DNA of 64,000 nucleotides, taken from NCBI RefSeq assembly GCF_001298265.1, contig NZ_LGSZ01000048.1, forward strand, positions 186,001 through 250,000, read 5' to 3'. The translations under genes were made by a program, and so were the position numbers. This document shows positions 17,441-26,206 of the stretch, piece by piece. The notes under the pieces were generated by a model. It was not told the DNA's origin and searched no databases. It worked only from the letters and a program-made list of their open reading frames with translations. The number at the start of each line of letters is the position of its first letter. Position 1 is the first letter of the stretch. Source of the DNA: Allobosea vaviloviae (GTDB lineage: Bacteria > Pseudomonadota > Alphaproteobacteria > Rhizobiales > Beijerinckiaceae).

Positions 17441-18121
17441 TCAATCGCGCTTGCCGGCGCCGATCGCGAAGACGTAGTTCGCCATTTTGTGGAAGCCGGT
17501 GTGGACGACCTCGTCGTTCATGCTGAAGACGAAGACGTTGTGGAAATACTCCTGCATCAGCTTCTTCAGCTCAGGCGCGGACTTGCAGTTGACGTGGCCT
17601 GCCTTGGATTGCGGCGAAGCGTAGGGCTGGCTCTCCAGCGAGGGCAGGCCGATGATGCCGGCGCCGTCCTTGCCGAGCGGAGCGAAGGAGTTCTTCAGGA
17701 ACAGCTTCTCCTGCGCCGGATCGATATGCTCCAGCACGTCGAGCGCATAGACGCCGTCGAACTCGCCCGGGACCGGGCCGTCGAGCATGTCATGGACCTT
17801 GGCGTCGAACTTCCAGCGATCGACCATGCGGGCGTTGACGTCGTCGATGAAGACCGGATCGAAATCGATGCCGGTCAGCTTGCCGACCTCGGCCTGGACG
17901 ATACGGGTGCCGAAGGCATCGCCGCAACCGACCTCGAGCACATGCTCGCGGCCCGAGAACATCTTGGCGACGAACTTGTAGCGCGCCAGCCGGAAGACGA
18001 GGTGCTTGGGATCCTCATGCCAGCTCTCGCTGCTGCGCAGGCCGAAGGTCTCGACGCCGCGCTTGGTCGCGGCCTCGACGATGACCTGATACTGCGGTTC
18101 CTTGGTCTTCTGCGTATCCAT
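17441..18121 (-). CDS. Class I SAM-dependent methyltransferase
   Basis: A 226-residue methyltransferase with motif I VLEVGCGDAFGT, GIDFDPVF, and the post-I segment DGVYALDVLEHID. It probably methylates a glycan or its precursor in the cytoplasm. An AAGGGG lies about 9 bases before ATG 18121 and a perfect 7-bp hairpin sits just upstream of it (18138-18154). The gene follows the C-methyltransferase gene in the same direction after 42 bases. Confidence 0.8.
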   Translation of the reverse strand: MDTQKTKEPQYQVIVEAATKRGVETFGLRSSESWHEDPKHLVFRLARYKFVAKMFSGREHVLEVGCGDAFGTRIVQAEVGKLTGIDFDPVFIDDVNARMVDRWKFDAKVHDMLDGPVPGEFDGVYALDVLEHIDPAQEKLFLKNSFAPLGKDGAGIIGLPSLESQPYASPQSKAGHVNCKSAPELKKLMQEYFHNVFVFSMNDEVVHTGFHKMANYVFAIGAGKRD

Positions 18122-18137
18122 GATGTGGTACCCCTTT

Positions 18138-18154
18138 CGCCCCGCGTCGGGGCG
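18138..18154 (-). other. Strong short hairpin in the leader of the methyltransferase gene
   Basis: CGCCCCG (18138-18144) pairs perfectly with CGGGGCG (18148-18154) around a 3-base loop. Transcribed from the minus strand it lies between two methyltransferase genes, directly ahead of the AAGGGG ribosome-binding site. There is no T tract, so it is more likely an mRNA stability or translation element than a Rho-independent terminator. Confidence 0.4.
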
Positions 18155-18163
18155 CGATTGTCG

Positions 18164-19426
18164 TCAGACCTTGACGTCGCCGTCCTTGCCGACAACGCGC
18201 GTTTCCGGGCAGAGGACCACGAAATGGCCACCCCGCTTCAGGTATTCCTGATTGGTATCGATGATCTTCTGCGAATGCACCCAGGCCAGGATCACGGTGT
18301 AGTCGGGCTGCCGGGCCAGGAGCTCGGCGGTCGGCACGATATGCACGCCGTCGCCGGTCTCGTACTTCCCCACCTTCTGCGGATGATCGTCGACGATGTA
18401 GTCGAGTGCGCCGGCGAGCCCGAGCTGCGTGATCAGGGTCGGGCCGCTGCGGGCCGCGCCATAGCCTGCGATCGTCTTGCCCTGCGCCTTGAAGTCCTTG
18501 ATCAGCGCGGCCGTCCTGGTGCGGAGCGTCGCAATGGTGCGGCCGAATTCGCGCAGCGTGTCGAGCTTGGTCAGGTTGCGCTGCGCCTCGAGCGCGAGAA
18601 CCTCGGTGACGGAGGCCTCGACCGGCCGGCCGGCGCCCTTCAGCTGCACCGTGCCGATCAGCGAGCCATGCTGGATGCGGGCGCGCTGGACCGCGATCAG
18701 TTCGAGCCCATGCGCATCGAGGAAGCGCACCAGCGGCGTCACCGAATGATGGCTCATATGCTCGTGGAAGATGGTGGCGATCAAAACCCCATCGATGATG
18801 TCGAGCAGGTACTGCGCCTCGAAGAAGAACAATCCGTCGGGCGCCAGCATCATGCGCACGCAATCAGCCATCTCGCCGAGATCGTCGGCATGGGCGAAGA
18901 CGTTGAAGGCGCAGATGACCTGCGCCGGCCCGCGCTCGGCGCGGATCTTTTCGGCGAGATCGCGCGTCATCAGCGAGCAGATCGTCTCGACGCCGGCGTC
19001 GTTGGCGCGCTGGGCGGCCTCCTCGGCCGGGTCGATGCCGAGCACGTTCATGCCGGCCTTCTGGAACGGCTTCAGGAGCGAGCCGTCATTGCTGCCGATG
19101 TCGATGACCAGCGCGCCCTTCTCGGGCGATGTCTTGGTCAGGATGCGGTCGGCGACCTGCTGGAAATGCTCCGGCATGCCCTTCGCCTCACCCGAATAAT
19201 AGGTGTAGGAGGCCCAGAGATCCTTGGAATTGATGACGTCGAGCTGCTGCACATGGCCGCAATCGGCACACATGTAGACGTCGACCGGGTAGCGCTTGCG
19301 CGCCTTCGCCGAGGCGGAGTCGGAGGTGTAGTTCTCCGACAGCGGGATCGGATCGAGATCGACGACGCGCTCGAGATTCTTGGAGTCGCAGAGGCGGCAG
19401 GAGCCGCGATGGATGAAGTCGCTCAT
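18164..19426 (-). CDS. Sugar C-methyltransferase (TylC3/NovU-type)
   Basis: A 420-residue protein with the full three-domain layout of sugar C-methyltransferases. The zinc finger uses C10, C13, C53 and C56, the SAM domain has VIDIGSNDGS (107-116) and GIDPAEEAA, the EHMSHHS segment matches the conserved active-site histidine region, and the C-terminal Rossmann-like domain has GYGAARSGPT. Known members place a methyl branch on NDP-4-keto-deoxysugars. A GGAGA precedes ATG 19426. A second, more divergent copy of the family lies at 15518-16714, which suggests two methylation steps or two sugars. Confidence 0.85.
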   Translation of the reverse strand: MSDFIHRGSCRLCDSKNLERVVDLDPIPLSENYTSDSASAKARKRYPVDVYMCADCGHVQQLDVINSKDLWASYTYYSGEAKGMPEHFQQVADRILTKTSPEKGALVIDIGSNDGSLLKPFQKAGMNVLGIDPAEEAAQRANDAGVETICSLMTRDLAEKIRAERGPAQVICAFNVFAHADDLGEMADCVRMMLAPDGLFFFEAQYLLDIIDGVLIATIFHEHMSHHSVTPLVRFLDAHGLELIAVQRARIQHGSLIGTVQLKGAGRPVEASVTEVLALEAQRNLTKLDTLREFGRTIATLRTRTAALIKDFKAQGKTIAGYGAARSGPTLITQLGLAGALDYIVDDHPQKVGKYETGDGVHIVPTAELLARQPDYTVILAWVHSQKIIDTNQEYLKRGGHFVVLCPETRVVGKDGDVKV

Positions 19427-19442
19427 GGACGAAAATCTCCGG

Positions 19443-20333
19443 TCAGCTGCGCAGATCCACGACCAGATCGTCGATGAGGCGATCCAGCGGCTGCGGCTCG
19501 ACGCCGCTCAGTTGCGTGGTCCTGGTCATGCCCAGCCCGCTGTAGCGCGGCTTGAAGGCGATGTGGATACCCTTGGCGACCGATGTGGTCGGCTTGATCA
19601 AGGCCTTGTCGACGCCCAGGCGTGAGGCCAGGGCATGGGCGAAGGCGACATAGCTGACATTCTCGGCGCCAGAGAGATGCAAATTGCCCGAGAGCCGCTT
19701 CTCGCCCAGCGTCGCCAGCGCCTCGCCGACGAAATTCACAGAAATCGGCGCGAAGACGAGATCCTCGAAAGGTTCCACCGCCTCTCCACGCTTCCAGGCC
19801 GCGACCCAGCCCGGTACCGGCGAGACCGTCGCATTCATGATCTTGGTCAGGCGGGTGATGTTGAGCCGGTCGCGCGCGCCCAGCCTGTCGGCGGCCGCCA
19901 GAACCACGGCCTCGCCATCGGATTTCTGCTGCGCATAGGCGATGCCCGGCGCGTGGGGATCATCCTCATGCGGCCAGGGCCGCTCGCCGCCGAAGACGGA
20001 ATTCGTCGAGATGAAGGTGACGTGGAGCCCCTGCTCCAGCAGCGACGCGACCGTTCGCGGGATCAGATCGACATTGATGACACGCGCCATCGGGTCGGTC
20101 TCGCAGCGGTCGTAATTGGTCGCGGCGGCGATCAGATAGGCGTATTTCACCTCGGGAGGAGCGCGGAAAGCCTCGGGCGTCTCGAAATCGAGAAAAACGC
20201 GATCCGCATCGACCGTTTCGCGGCGACGCGTGCTGGCGAGCGCCCTGTGTCCACGACGACGCAAAGCCTCGACGACACTGCCGCCGACGAAGCTGTCGCC
20301 ACCGACGACCAAATACGCCGAACTCTCTGTCAT
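19443..20333 (-). CDS. NAD(P)-dependent SDR, RmlD-like
   Basis: A 296-residue SDR-type protein. It begins with YLVVGGDSFVGGSVVEAL, a GxxGFxG-like nucleotide loop, followed by AAATNYDRCETDP, which recalls the NCAA.T.VD.AE segment of dTDP-4-dehydrorhamnose reductase, and STNSVFGG with a YAQQK motif (YxxxK). It likely reduces or epimerises a keto sugar nucleotide. ATG 20333 was chosen because the longer frame (to 20432) adds 33 residues of no likeness. It lies 16 bases upstream of the C-methyltransferase, so the two are probably cotranscribed and act on the same sugar. Confidence 0.75.
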   Translation of the reverse strand: MTESSAYLVVGGDSFVGGSVVEALRRRGHRALASTRRRETVDADRVFLDFETPEAFRAPPEVKYAYLIAAATNYDRCETDPMARVINVDLIPRTVASLLEQGLHVTFISTNSVFGGERPWPHEDDPHAPGIAYAQQKSDGEAVVLAAADRLGARDRLNITRLTKIMNATVSPVPGWVAAWKRGEAVEPFEDLVFAPISVNFVGEALATLGEKRLSGNLHLSGAENVSYVAFAHALASRLGVDKALIKPTTSVAKGIHIAFKPRYSGLGMTRTTQLSGVEPQPLDRLIDDLVVDLRS

Positions 20334-20496
20334 TCTGATCTCAACCTGATCGGACCAATGCCCATGTGTGGGCCGATGCGAAACCACGCCGGTTCTTGTT
20401 TTGTCAACATTGAACTCCATGCGGGGGCGCATTGTGGCGGTGCGACGGCGAGAGATCGCGCGCGCCGCAGCGCTCCAAGACCTGCACGTTCAGTCA

Positions 20497-22467
20497 TCAG
20501 CGCGAGGTTTGGCCGCCGGTGGGCATGTCACCGTTCTCACGCAGCGCGATCAGCGCGCTGCTGCAGAATTCGGGGCAGGTGTCGCCGATCTCGCGATGCC
20601 GGAAGTTGTTGATGGCGGTCATCGACGCGACGACAGGCCAAAGGCCGACGGCAAGGCCGAGCAGCGGCAAACGCCAGATCGACGACGGGGTGAGATGGCG
20701 AAACAGCCGTCGCTCCATCAGCCGCAGATTGCGCTTGGCGGCGCCACCGACAAAACGTGCCGAAACGTCATAGCCGATCCAGCTCGGCGGCAGCACTTCT
20801 TCCGAGTACTGGGCCAGTTCGATCGAAAAATTGCTCGGATCGACCTCGCCATTCACATGCTCGATGTAAACGGCGATATTTCCACTGTGCGCCAGATATT
20901 CCCTGAGGACCTCCAGAGCCGCTGCTGTACCACGGACATCCGAGCGAGTCGTGTGGAGAAGAATGTTATCGTAGCTGCCTGACACTTGTGCCCGCCCCTC
21001 GGCATCGAGCTCCCGATAAGCATCCAGGAACTGCTGGACACCATACACCACGTCGAACCGCCCTTCGCGAGCCAAGGACATGCCGAGCCAGCTGTCGGCC
21101 CCCGCGACCAGCAGGTTGCGCGCCTGCCGGTGATCGCCGATCTGGCGCAGCCAGGTCAGGACCAGCCGACAGTCCAGCCAGGAATGGTGCCACCGGGCGA
21201 CGTGGGGCTTCGAGCCGGCCAGAACCCTGACCTTCGCGATCAGCCCGACATAATTGCGCATCGCCCAGCTCTTGAAGCGCGTGCGAAGGCGAACGGGCGG
21301 ACGTACGACCGGCAGGACGCCGGGGCGATCGTCGATCTCGATCGCCTGGTTCAGCTCGCCCGGGTCAGGCGTATGGAAGGGATTCGTCATTTCCCTCAGC
21401 GAATGCCAGGCCTGAAGGCCCATGACCCAGTAGAAGTGATCGACATGGGTGACCGGAGGCGTCATGCGCTTGTGAACCTCCGCGGCGAAGGCGCCCATCT
21501 TCTCGCGGGCGGCGGGGAGATTCGCCGGCAAGTCGCCGGTACGGAAGAGGATATCGACCTCGGCGAAGCGGCGGTGCTCGCGCGTGGTCCAGACCGAAAG
21601 CTCGGAGGCGATCTTCTCCGGCGTCGAACGGCCGCAATGGACGAACTGCTTCTCCTGCCAGGAGGGCTGGAGTTCGAGCATGTAGAACTTGTCCGAGTCA
21701 TCCATGACGGTGAACTCGCCCGACGGCACGAGCTCCGGGACGAAGCCATAGTCGCAATAGGAGTTCACGGCGGGCATCGGCACTTCGGGCTTGATCGCCA
21801 GCATGAAAATCAGGTGGTAGCGCGCGAGCAGCGTGTTCCTGTCGACCTGCCAGTAGATCTGGTTATGAGTCGAGCAGGTGACGAAGTTCTGCGTCGCGGT
21901 CTTGGCGATGACCGTCGGATGCAGATTGTCGAAGGTCATCCTGACCATGTCGCGCGGGGCCATGACCAGCGTGTCGGTCTGCGGGTCGACGGCGTCGGTC
22001 AGGAGGGGAAGGGTGACTTCCGCCCTGGCACGCAGCGACGGCGCCATCACGCAACGGTGGCCCTCGCGCAGCTTGTCGACGAGCCCTTGGAGCGAGCCGT
22101 CCGCCAGCACGAAATCCGAATTCATAAAGACGAAGGTCGTCTCGGTCTGCGCCTCGCCGCTCTCCTGGATGCCGCGCGCATAGGCCAGCGTCAGCGTGAC
22201 GCCGTAGACGCCCGAGGTGATGAGATCGTCGATCATCATGTATCGAACGGTGCAAAGCTGCGCGAGCTTGGCGAAGATCGGCATCTCGTCGAACTTGGCG
22301 CGACTGTCGCTGGTCGTGAGGATCAGGACTTCAAGTTCGGTCTGTGCCGCCATAGAGGGCAGGTTGCCCGGGGCAAGATAGGAGGGCAGCGAGACCCGCG
22401 CGAACTCTTCGATATAGCGCGCGCCCCAGATGGCCGTGAGGAACTTGATCTTGATCTTGTCAGTCAT
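20497..22467 (-). CDS. Large uncharacterised protein of the glycan locus (glycosyltransferase-like N-terminus)
   Basis: I do not recognise this 656-residue protein as a named family. The N-terminal half (about 1-330) looks like a GT-A-type sugar transferase: it begins KIKFLTAIWG, has FVFMNSDFVLADGSL with an acidic pair and CDYGFVPEL. Residues 440-560 look like a separate alpha/beta (Rossmann-like) domain with LVAGADSWLG and FDVVYGVQQFLDAY. A hydrophobic segment follows near the C-terminus (LLGLAVGLWPVVASM), which may anchor it to the inner membrane. ATG 22467 is preferred over the in-frame GTG 22488. It is the first gene of the minus-strand block. Confidence 0.6.
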   Translation of the reverse strand: MTDKIKIKFLTAIWGARYIEEFARVSLPSYLAPGNLPSMAAQTELEVLILTTSDSRAKFDEMPIFAKLAQLCTVRYMMIDDLITSGVYGVTLTLAYARGIQESGEAQTETTFVFMNSDFVLADGSLQGLVDKLREGHRCVMAPSLRARAEVTLPLLTDAVDPQTDTLVMAPRDMVRMTFDNLHPTVIAKTATQNFVTCSTHNQIYWQVDRNTLLARYHLIFMLAIKPEVPMPAVNSYCDYGFVPELVPSGEFTVMDDSDKFYMLELQPSWQEKQFVHCGRSTPEKIASELSVWTTREHRRFAEVDILFRTGDLPANLPAAREKMGAFAAEVHKRMTPPVTHVDHFYWVMGLQAWHSLREMTNPFHTPDPGELNQAIEIDDRPGVLPVVRPPVRLRTRFKSWAMRNYVGLIAKVRVLAGSKPHVARWHHSWLDCRLVLTWLRQIGDHRQARNLLVAGADSWLGMSLAREGRFDVVYGVQQFLDAYRELDAEGRAQVSGSYDNILLHTTRSDVRGTAAALEVLREYLAHSGNIAVYIEHVNGEVDPSNFSIELAQYSEEVLPPSWIGYDVSARFVGGAAKRNLRLMERRLFRHLTPSSIWRLPLLGLAVGLWPVVASMTAINNFRHREIGDTCPEFCSSALIALRENGDMPTGGQTSR

Positions 22468-22912
22468 ATCACAGCCTGCATGCGACACCCTGCGACGGCG
22501 ATACGATCAACGTCCGTGCAGGTATCAATTTCGGTCCCCGCTAACGCAACGGCGTCCGAAGATGAGATTTGCACCGTCGGTTTGATTTTCCAACGACAAT
22601 ACACCAGCATCGTGCGAATGATCTTTGGACCAGCAGCCCGCGCTGGAGATCCACCGACAATCCACGCCGAAACCCGAGCTTGGGATTTCACGGACGGCCC
22701 GCCAGCCCCTAGCTTACGAGGAGATCGGTTGCAAGTCGCAGACCACCTCGGCCCGCCATACGCCTTGGCAGGGTCGCGATTGGCGGCTATGTCCTCGCCT
22801 CCGCCTTCCAAGGGCCGTCCCGGGCCTCAAACCTGGGCTTTCACAGGACCATGCTCGGCGATGCCTGCCGTGAGCAGGCCCTTCCCACCAGGCCGGGCGG
22901 CCGAGGCCAGAC
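22468..22912. promoter_or_regulatory. Divergent intergenic region
   Basis: About 445 bases between the large minus-strand gene and the plus-strand glycosyltransferase. It is less GC-rich near 22540-22640 than the flanks. Promoters for both directions are expected here, but I could not identify a clear core promoter, operator or small gene. Confidence 0.4.
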
Positions 22913-24025
22913 GTGACGACACCCGATTTTCACAGCCAGGCGGATAACCCGCGCACGGAGATTCGGCCAATCGCGGAGCCGCAACGCCCGCTTCGCCTGA
23001 GCGCCATCGTTCCGAACTACAATCATGGTGCCGTCATCGGAGAGGCGATACGCGCACTTGCCGCGCAGATGCCGCCGCCCGACGAAATCGTGGTCGTCGA
23101 CGACGCCTCGCGCGACGACAGCCTGAGAGTACTGGCCGACCTCGCCGCCGATTATCCGACCCTGCGGATCATCGCGCTGGAGACCAATGGCGGGGCGATC
23201 GCGGCGCTCAATCGCGGCCTGCATGAGGCGCGCGGCGACTACGTCTACTTCGGAGCGGCCGACGACGTAACGCGACCCGGCCTGTTTTCCGCGATGCTGG
23301 ACATCCTGGCCTCCCATCCACAGGCGGCCTTCGCATGCTGCGAGGGCGCGGTGCAGGACCTCGACACCGGGACGGTCGGCTATCGACCACCTGTGCGGCC
23401 CGCCTATTCGGCGCGCCTGCTCGGTCCCGCGGAGGTCGCCGAGAGCTTCCGCCGGATCGACAACTGGATCCTGACGGGAACGGCCGTCGTGCGCCGCGAT
23501 CTGATGACCGCCAATGGCGGGTTCGACGCCACCTTCGGCGCCTTCGCCGATGCCTATGCGATGCGCCGCCTCGCTCTGCTGCATGGCTGCTGTTTCGTGC
23601 CGCATCTCGGCATGATCTGGCGGATCAGTTCGCAGGGCCTGTCGCGCCAGCAGGCGGGCGACCCCGCAGCGAGCCTCGCCATGCTGGCGACGGCGCTGGA
23701 GCATATGAGCGCCGATCCGGCCTTCCCGGCATGGTATCCGGCGGTGTTCGCGCGTCGGTGGCGCTTCGGCGTCGGGCGGATCGCCGCGGGATCTGAACCG
23801 ATGAACGCCGCGATCCTGACGCAGGTGAGCGCGCGAGGCCCGGTCGGCCGTGCCGTCCTGAGTGGCGCGGCCCGGCTCGGCGGCCGCATCGGCCGCTTGA
23901 TCGCGCTGGCCTGGTTGACGCTGCGCGAGCGGCCGACCTCCTTCATCGGCCTCGCCGCCACCAAATTCACGCGCCTGGCCTTCCCGTCATGGCGAGGCGC
24001 AGGGCTGGACGACGGCCCCGCCTGA
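22913..24025 (+). CDS. Glycosyltransferase family 2
   Basis: A 370-residue GT-A-fold transferase. After a 28-residue leader it has LSAIVPNYNHGAVIGEAI, the strand EIVVVDDASRDDS (acidic pair D63/D64), TNGGAIAALNRGL and YFGAADDV, which supplies the metal-binding acidic motif. The start is a GTG (22913) with only a weak GAGG upstream. The C-terminus has a hydrophobic segment and is basic, so membrane association is possible. It should add a sugar to the glycan or its lipid carrier. It is the last gene of the locus on this side. Confidence 0.85.
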   Translation: MTTPDFHSQADNPRTEIRPIAEPQRPLRLSAIVPNYNHGAVIGEAIRALAAQMPPPDEIVVVDDASRDDSLRVLADLAADYPTLRIIALETNGGAIAALNRGLHEARGDYVYFGAADDVTRPGLFSAMLDILASHPQAAFACCEGAVQDLDTGTVGYRPPVRPAYSARLLGPAEVAESFRRIDNWILTGTAVVRRDLMTANGGFDATFGAFADAYAMRRLALLHGCCFVPHLGMIWRISSQGLSRQQAGDPAASLAMLATALEHMSADPAFPAWYPAVFARRWRFGVGRIAAGSEPMNAAILTQVSARGPVGRAVLSGAARLGGRIGRLIALAWLTLRERPTSFIGLAATKFTRLAFPSWRGAGLDDGPA

Positions 24026-24042
24026 GCTTCGGGCCGACCGCC

Positions 24043-25065
24043 TCAGCGCTCGGCCGACGCCGCCCAGATGTTCACGCCGCCATCGCCTGCGTGCTGGTCG
24101 ATGAGCGCCAGCTCCTCGCCCGTGAAGTCGGGACGCTTCAGGGCGGCGACGCAGTCCTCGACCTGCTCCGGGCGGCTGGCGCCGATCAGGGCCGAGGTGA
24201 CGCGGCCGCCGCGCAGCACCCAGGCGATCGCCATCTGGGCGAGGCCCTGGCCGCGACCGGCCGCGATCTCGTTGAGGGCGGCGATGCGCGAGAGATTGTC
24301 GTCGCTGAGGAAGCCATCACGGAAAGACGGCGCCTTCCTCGCCGCGCGGCTGCCCTCGGGGACGCCGCCGAGATATTTCGCGGTCAGCATGCCCTGGGCC
24401 AGCGGCGAGAACACGATCGAGCCGATGCCCTCCTGGTCGAGGGTGTCGAGCAGGCCGTCCTCCTCGATCCAGCGGTTGATCATCGAATAGCTCGGCTGGT
24501 GGATCAGACAGGGCGTGCCGAGGCTGCGCAGGATCGCCGCCGCCTCGCGGGTCCGCCGCGAATTATAGGAGGACAGCCCGACATAGAGCGCCTTGCCCTG
24601 GCGCACTGCCGCATCGAGCGCGCCCATCGTCTCTTCCAATGGCGTCTCGGGATCGAAGCGGTGCGAATAGAAGATGTCGACATAGTCGAGCTTCATCCGC
24701 TTCAGGCTCTGGTCGAGGCTGGACAGCAGGTATTTGCGGCTGCCCCACTCGCCATAGGGACCGGGCCACATCCGGTAGCCGGCCTTGGTCGAGATCACCA
24801 TTTCGTCGCGATGGCCGGCGAAATCCTGGCGCAGGATCGCCCCGAAGGCGGTCTCGGCTGAGCCCGGCGGTGGCCCGTAATTGTTGGCGAGATCGAAATG
24901 GGTGATGCCCAGATCGAAGGCGGTCCGGCAGATCCGGCGGCCGACATCCGGCGCGGTCGTCTCGCCGAAATTGTGCCAGAGGCCGAGCGAAAGGGCCGGG
25001 AGCTTGAGGCCGCTGTGCCCGCAGCGGTTATAGGTCATCATATCGTAGCGGGTTTCGCTGGCCAT
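24043..25065 (-). CDS. Aldo/keto reductase, YghZ-like
   Basis: A 340-residue aldo/keto reductase. It resembles E. coli YghZ (L-glyceraldehyde-3-phosphate reductase): LKLPALSLGLWHNFG near the N-terminus, the FDLANNYGPPPGSAE segment with D58 and Y63, and STKAGYRMWPGPYGEWGSRKY. The family reduces aldehydes with NADPH and YghZ detoxifies methylglyoxal and related compounds. It is convergent with the glycosyltransferase (17-base gap) and therefore outside the glycan operons. Confidence 0.88.
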   Translation of the reverse strand: MASETRYDMMTYNRCGHSGLKLPALSLGLWHNFGETTAPDVGRRICRTAFDLGITHFDLANNYGPPPGSAETAFGAILRQDFAGHRDEMVISTKAGYRMWPGPYGEWGSRKYLLSSLDQSLKRMKLDYVDIFYSHRFDPETPLEETMGALDAAVRQGKALYVGLSSYNSRRTREAAAILRSLGTPCLIHQPSYSMINRWIEEDGLLDTLDQEGIGSIVFSPLAQGMLTAKYLGGVPEGSRAARKAPSFRDGFLSDDNLSRIAALNEIAAGRGQGLAQMAIAWVLRGGRVTSALIGASRPEQVEDCVAALKRPDFTGEELALIDQHAGDGGVNIWAASAER

Positions 25066-25253
25066 CGGTTGGGTCCGTCATTTCGGATATCGTTTCTGTG
25101 ACGATGCTAGCCTGCCACAACGCTGCGCGCAGCAGCCATCGCGCGCCCTCGCCTTTCGGGAATGGCGGTTGCGCGCCTGCTTCAATCATGCTGACCAGGC
25201 GCTGCGGGCTCGTTTGCAGCCGACGCAGGTGATCGTTTCGACCGGAGCTTGCC

Positions 25254-26162
25254 ATGTATCCCAAGGGCGTCCGCGGTGTCGGCATCACGGCTGGGCAACC
25301 CGCCAGCGATCTCTCCGATCTGCCGGCGCTGCTCGACCGGGTCGAGCGGCTCGGCGTCGACAGCGTCGAGCTCCCGACCTGCGCGATGGACCTCGTCGTC
25401 GGCGGGCGCATCCGCCGGCCGCATCTCGACCTGCTGAAGCGCGCCTGCGCCGGCCGGCCCTTCGGCTACAGCGTCCACGGCCCGCTGGTCATCAACTTCT
25501 TCGATGATCCCGCCCGGCTGCCACGCCATTTCGAGGTGCTGAAGGCGTCGCTCGAGGTCGCCGGCGAAGTCGGCGCCGCGCACTACGTCATGCATTCCGG
25601 CGTGATGCCGGTGCAGCCGGCCGAGGTGATCGAAGCCGCCTATGCCCGTCAGCGCGAATGGCTGTCGAAGGCCGGCGACGTGGCGCGCGACTGCGGCGTG
25701 CTGCTCTGCGTCGAGACGATGTTCGGCGACCACAAGGGCAGGACACATGCCTCGCTGCCCTCGCGGCTGGCCCGCGAGATCGAAGCCATCGATCATTCCC
25801 ATGTCTGGGCGACGCTGGACTTCAGCCATGCCTTCCTCAGGCTCGGCTATGTCGGCGGCGAATATCTCGCCGAGATCGCGGCATTGGCACCCTTCGCCAA
25901 GCATCTGCATATGCATGATTCATTCGGGCTCGCCGACGCATTCGAGACGGTCTTCGCGAGCGAGAAGCTCGCTTTCGGCCATGGCGACCTGCATTTGCCG
26001 GTCGGCTGGGGCGCGATTCCGTGGCAGGCGCTGATGGAACGCTGCAATTTCCCCGACGGCGTTCTCTTCAATATCGAGCTCAATCCACGGCTCTGGTACG
26101 CGGTGGACGAGTGTCTGGCGGCGACGCGGGCACTTGCTGCCGAAGCGCGGATCGGAGCGTGA
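25254..26162 (+). CDS. Xylose-isomerase-like TIM-barrel sugar isomerase/epimerase
   Basis: A 302-residue TIM-barrel protein of the AP endonuclease 2 / xylose isomerase superfamily. It has VGITAGQP, YSVHGPL, YVMHSGVM, the metal-ligand segment LLCVETMFG, VWATLDFSH and KHLHMHDS, which supply the usual Glu, His and Asp ligands. A GGAG lies 7 bases before ATG 25254. It probably isomerises or epimerises a sugar or sugar acid; substrate unknown. It is divergent from the aldo/keto reductase. Confidence 0.82.
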   Translation: MYPKGVRGVGITAGQPASDLSDLPALLDRVERLGVDSVELPTCAMDLVVGGRIRRPHLDLLKRACAGRPFGYSVHGPLVINFFDDPARLPRHFEVLKASLEVAGEVGAAHYVMHSGVMPVQPAEVIEAAYARQREWLSKAGDVARDCGVLLCVETMFGDHKGRTHASLPSRLAREIEAIDHSHVWATLDFSHAFLRLGYVGGEYLAEIAALAPFAKHLHMHDSFGLADAFETVFASEKLAFGHGDLHLPVGWGAIPWQALMERCNFPDGVLFNIELNPRLWYAVDECLAATRALAAEARIGA

Positions 26163-26206
26163 GGCGCTGGATTTGATGCAGACGCCCAAAAGGGCGTCAT
26201 CACGCC

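Noticed and set aside
16832..19477. Very long open frame on the plus strand (about 880 codons) over the methyltransferase block
   Set aside because: It is antisense to three well-supported genes with intact motifs and has a charged, low-complexity composition typical of GC-rich shadow frames.
20986..22947. Long plus-strand frame of about 650 codons over the unknown large gene
   Set aside because: Antisense shadow: no domain, no ribosome-binding site, and composition rich in Arg, Asp and Gly. The minus-strand frame has protein-like hydrophobic patterns.
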